DNA from: Bacteroidaceae bacterium
GTDB lineage: Bacteria > Bacteroidota > Bacteroidia > Bacteroidales > Bacteroidaceae
Reading direction: 5' to 3'
Assembly: GCA_017628775.1 (NCBI GenBank)
Contig: JAGBYN010000148.1
Location: forward strand, 1-7,557
Length of the DNA stretch: 7,557 bases
Below are positions 5,674 to 7,557 of the stretch, piece by piece. Both the position numbers and the translations under genes were made by a program. The notes beneath the pieces were generated by a model. The model did not search any database and was not told where the DNA came from. It saw only the letters and a list, made by a program, of their open reading frames with translations. The first letter of the stretch is position 1; each line of letters opens with the position of its first letter.

Positions 5674-6426
5674 TTAGTTTTGTTTTTTAGGTTTGATGTT
5701 TCCTAATAATGAAGCAATTCTGAGTTTGACCACCCCCAATAAAGCTTCACCGAAGATGCCACCGCTCATTTTGCTTGTTCCTAATTCGCGATTGATAAAG
5801 ATAACAGGGACTTCTTTGATTTTGAAACCAAGCTTATAAGCCGTAAATTTCATTTCAATTTGGAAAGCATAACCTTTAAATCGAATCGCATCCAAGTCAA
5901 TCGTCTCAAGTACTTGACGGCGATAACATTTGAAACCTGCAGTGGTGTCATGAACTGGGATACCTGTAATCAATTGCACGTATTTTGAAGCATAATAACT
6001 CATAAGAACTCGTCCCATAGGCCAATTGACAACATTAACACCTGTGATGTATCGTGAGCCAATGGCTACATCATAACCATTGTCGCGTACTTCTTTGAGC
6101 AAACGAGGAACGTCTTTGGGATCATGGCTGAAGTCTGCATCCATCTCAAAAATATAATCGTATTTTTGTTCGATAGACCACTTAAAGCCTGTAATGTAGG
6201 CTGTTCCTAATCCTAATTTGCCTTTGCGTTCTATGATATGTAATCTTCCTTTGAAATCTTGAGCCATCAATCTCTTTACGATTTCGGCAGTGCCATCAGG
6301 TGAGCCATCTTCAATAACAAGAATATCAAAATTGTCTTCTAAAGCCATGACAGCGCGAATAATGGCTTCAATGTTTTCTTTCTCGTTGTAGGTAGGGATT
6401 ATAACTACACTTTTTCCTGTTTGCAT
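5674..6426 (-). CDS. Polyprenol-phosphate mannosyltransferase-like family 2 glycosyltransferase (DPM1 type)
   Basis: Enzymes of this type transfer a sugar, typically mannose from GDP-mannose, to a polyprenyl phosphate at the inner face of the membrane, making a lipid-linked donor for glycan or protein glycosylation. The 250 residues form a single GT-A domain. Visible motifs are PTYNE (11-15), EDGSPDGT (39-46), the metal/nucleotide motif MDADFSHDP (95-103), GSRYITG (123-129), TTAGFKCYRR (161-170), GYAFQIEM (185-192) and RELGTSKMS (213-221), all typical of dolichol/polyprenol-phosphate mannose synthases. There is no C-terminal transmembrane pair, so it resembles the soluble DPM1 form rather than ArnC- or GtrB-type enzymes. 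The exact sugar cannot be read from the sequence; glucose or another hexose is possible. The ATG at 6426 lies about 35 bases from a -7 box. No glycan cluster is visible nearby. Confidence 0.92.
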   Translation of the reverse strand: MQTGKSVVIIPTYNEKENIEAIIRAVMALEDNFDILVIEDGSPDGTAEIVKRLMAQDFKGRLHIIERKGKLGLGTAYITGFKWSIEQKYDYIFEMDADFSHDPKDVPRLLKEVRDNGYDVAIGSRYITGVNVVNWPMGRVLMSYYASKYVQLITGIPVHDTTAGFKCYRRQVLETIDLDAIRFKGYAFQIEMKFTAYKLGFKIKEVPVIFINRELGTSKMSGGIFGEALLGVVKLRIASLLGNIKPKKQN

Positions 6427-6460
6427 GATGCTTTGATTTGTTTTTTTTGAATTATATCTG

Positions 6461-6468
6461 CAAATGTA
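6461..6468 (-). promoter_or_regulatory. Putative -7 element of the glycosyltransferase promoter
   Basis: On the minus strand TACATTTG matches TAnnTTTG exactly and lies 34 bases before the ATG at 6426, giving a leader of roughly 25-30 bases. The -33 element is poor: CTTTC occurs about 20 bases upstream instead of TTTG. The following pyrC and reactivation genes have no clear promoter of their own and may depend on this one. Confidence 0.55.
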
Positions 6469-6609
6469 ATAAAAAACACTTAAGAAAGTAATATAAACAT
6501 CTCAAATCTTTACTTTTAGAATGCTTCTGTTTTATTTTAATTGTTTTTATGAAGAAAAATGAATGATTTTAAAGATAATGGGACTTTCTGATTGCAATGC
6601 CACATAAAG

Positions 6610-6641
6610 AGGAGGGTGTGTCAGTTTTGACGCACCCTCCT
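6610..6641. terminator. 13-bp GC-rich hairpin downstream of the peroxidase gene
   Basis: Arms 6610-6622 and 6629-6641 pair over 13 positions around a 6-base loop. The only imperfect position (6619/6632) is a T-G wobble when read on the plus strand and an A-C mismatch on the minus strand. On the minus strand it is followed by CTTTATG, a poor T-tail. It is the second of two stem-loops after the peroxidase stop codon and the most stable one, and is likely where its transcript ends. Confidence 0.6.
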
Positions 6642-6645
6642 GTCA

Positions 6646-6667
6646 ATTCAAAATTCTCATTTTGAAT
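6646..6667. terminator. 9-bp hairpin just after the peroxidase stop codon, T-rich tail on the plus strand
   Basis: Arms 6646-6654 and 6659-6667 are perfectly complementary with a 4-base loop TCTC. The T-rich tail (6669-6681) lies on the plus side and overlaps the peroxidase stop codon. As an intrinsic terminator it would therefore act on plus-strand transcripts. For the peroxidase message it is preceded by A-rich sequence, as in bidirectional terminators. Confidence 0.45.
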
Positions 6668-6679
6668 ATTTATTTTTCT

Positions 6680-7557
6680 TTAATTCTCTTGCACATTATC
6701 CGAAGTCAGTAATTTGCCCTGATACTCACCTGTAAGGGTGCGCATGAATGCAACGATTGATGCCACTTCGGAGTCATTGAGTTCTGCGTCACACTGATAA
6801 AGTGCCATATCGCGTACTGCCTCTTCCATGGTAGCACGAGTTCCATCATGATAATAAGGCCATGTCAGTTCAATGTTGCGCAAACCAGGCACCTTGAAGC
6901 GATGACGGTCACGCTCGTCCTTTGTCTGCTTGAAGCGACCGTTGTCTTCCTCAGTGAGTTCCGTTCCGCGCGCTTCAAAATAATGATGTCGCAATCCCAT
7001 GAGTTCATATGATTCGCCACCCAGGTTGGCACCCACGTGGCATGTGGCACAACTGTTGGCCTTAAACAATTCGTAACCATGAACTTCATCTGCACTGAGC
7101 GCCTCATTATCGCCCAACAGCCATTTGTCAAACTTTGAATTGGGTGTGACCAATGTGCGTTCGAATTCCTCAATGGCATTCGTTATGTTTGCCTCAGTGA
7201 TGCCATCGGCATAAATAGACTTGAACGCTTCAACATACTGCTTGTCTTTTGCGAGTTTGGCAATAATCTCGTCAAAAGAAGTAGAGGCCATTTCAATAGG
7301 GTTGAGTGGAGGTCCGGCAGCTTGCTCAGCAAGAGTCTTGGCACGACCGTCCCAGAACTGTACAAAGTTGTACACGGCATTGTAGGTTGTGGGCGCATTT
7401 ACTCCGCCAATGTTGTTTGCAACACCCTTTGAATATTGGAGGTTGTCCACACCACCCGTGTTGAGTCCATGGCATGTGGCACACGAAACGGTGTTATCTA
7501 CCGACAGACTTGTGTCATGATAAAGGTCATAGCCAAGCGCCACTTTTCTTTGGTCAA
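6680..7557 (-). CDS. ccp: Di-heme cytochrome c peroxidase, N-terminus cut by window edge
   Basis: Bacterial cytochrome c peroxidases reduce H2O2 to water outside the cytoplasm with electrons from small c-type cytochromes or quinol. The frame is open to the right edge. The GTG at 7543 is not the true start: four more codons (Asp-Gln-Arg-Lys) precede it and the export signal must lie beyond the window. Numbering from 7543, CATCH at 21-25 binds the peroxidatic heme and CATCH at 165-169 the electron-transfer heme. Trp64 in FWDGRA, Glu84 in NPIEM and Met246 (distal ligand of the second heme) are present, as is LRNIELTWPYYHDG (221-234). Compared with the Pseudomonas enzyme, the distal His71 of the first heme is replaced by Val41. 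Four sampled 60-base rows average about 49% G+C, above the neighbours. MauG-like activity is less likely because the C-terminal heme keeps Met. Confidence 0.94.
   Translation of the reverse strand, partial: DQRKVALGYDLYHDTSLSVDNTVSCATCHGLNTGGVDNLQYSKGVANNIGGVNAPTTYNAVYNFVQFWDGRAKTLAEQAAGPPLNPIEMASTSFDEIIAKLAKDKQYVEAFKSIYADGITEANITNAIEEFERTLVTPNSKFDKWLLGDNEALSADEVHGYELFKANSCATCHVGANLGGESYELMGLRHHYFEARGTELTEEDNGRFKQTKDERDRHRFKVPGLRNIELTWPYYHDGTRATMEEAVRDMALYQCDAELNDSEVASIVAFMRTLTGEYQGKLLTSDNVQEN

Noticed and set aside
6563..6607. Plus-strand 14-codon open frame (MILKIMGLSDCNAT)
   Set aside because: Too short, with no promoter or ribosome site; its position before the hairpin could be chance.
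6865..7398. Two alternative minus-strand frames inside the peroxidase gene
   Set aside because: They overlap the two-heme reading frame, which has all expected motifs; the alternatives show none.
7541..7543. GTG as the start of the peroxidase
   Set aside because: The frame stays open to the edge, and an exported heme protein needs a signal sequence that would lie further upstream.

Overview
The window looks like chromosomal DNA of a Bacteroidetes bacterium, probably Bacteroidales. The grounds are matches to the Bacteroidetes -7 promoter motif TAnnTTTG (best case ahead of the tRNA), start codons without Shine-Dalgarno sequences, a low G+C content (about 37% in six 60-base rows sampled from different genes) and FolD, Ffh and dihydroorotase sequences of Bacteroidales type. 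Every gene lies on the minus strand, so transcription runs from high to low coordinates. This is mostly a housekeeping region; I see no phage, insertion sequence, CRISPR array, toxin-antitoxin pair or defence system.

In the direction of transcription: a di-heme cytochrome c peroxidase enters from the right edge with its N-terminus cut off (6680-7557) and is followed by two stem-loops. A polyprenol-phosphate sugar transferase of the DPM1 type (5674-6426) comes next, with a -7 box just upstream. A 71-base gap holding a long hairpin leads to class I dihydroorotase pyrC (4262-5602). Its stop codon overlaps by 4 bases the start of a free-standing cobalamin-dependent methionine synthase reactivation domain (3462-4265), and a weak terminator follows. 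A second unit then starts: a very acidic 146-residue protein of unknown function (2874-3314), ffh (1450-2808) and folD (504-1376), with a 16-bp perfect hairpin between ffh and folD. Last is a tRNA-His(GTG) gene with its own good promoter and a textbook intrinsic terminator (191-346). Positions 1-190 hold no recognisable gene.

Functionally, folD makes and interconverts one-carbon tetrahydrofolates, the reactivation protein keeps methyltetrahydrofolate-using methionine synthase working, and pyrC acts in pyrimidine synthesis. Ffh is the protein part of the signal recognition particle. The peroxidase detoxifies H2O2 outside the cytoplasm.

The observations most worth checking are: the peroxidase has Val where the usual distal His ligand of the peroxidatic heme sits; the methionine synthase reactivation domain is a separate gene coupled to pyrC and has Asn at a position that binds S-adenosylmethionine through Asp in E. 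coli MetH; an uncharacterised acidic protein lies just ahead of ffh; and several long intergenic hairpins carry their T-rich tails on the strand opposite to the genes.
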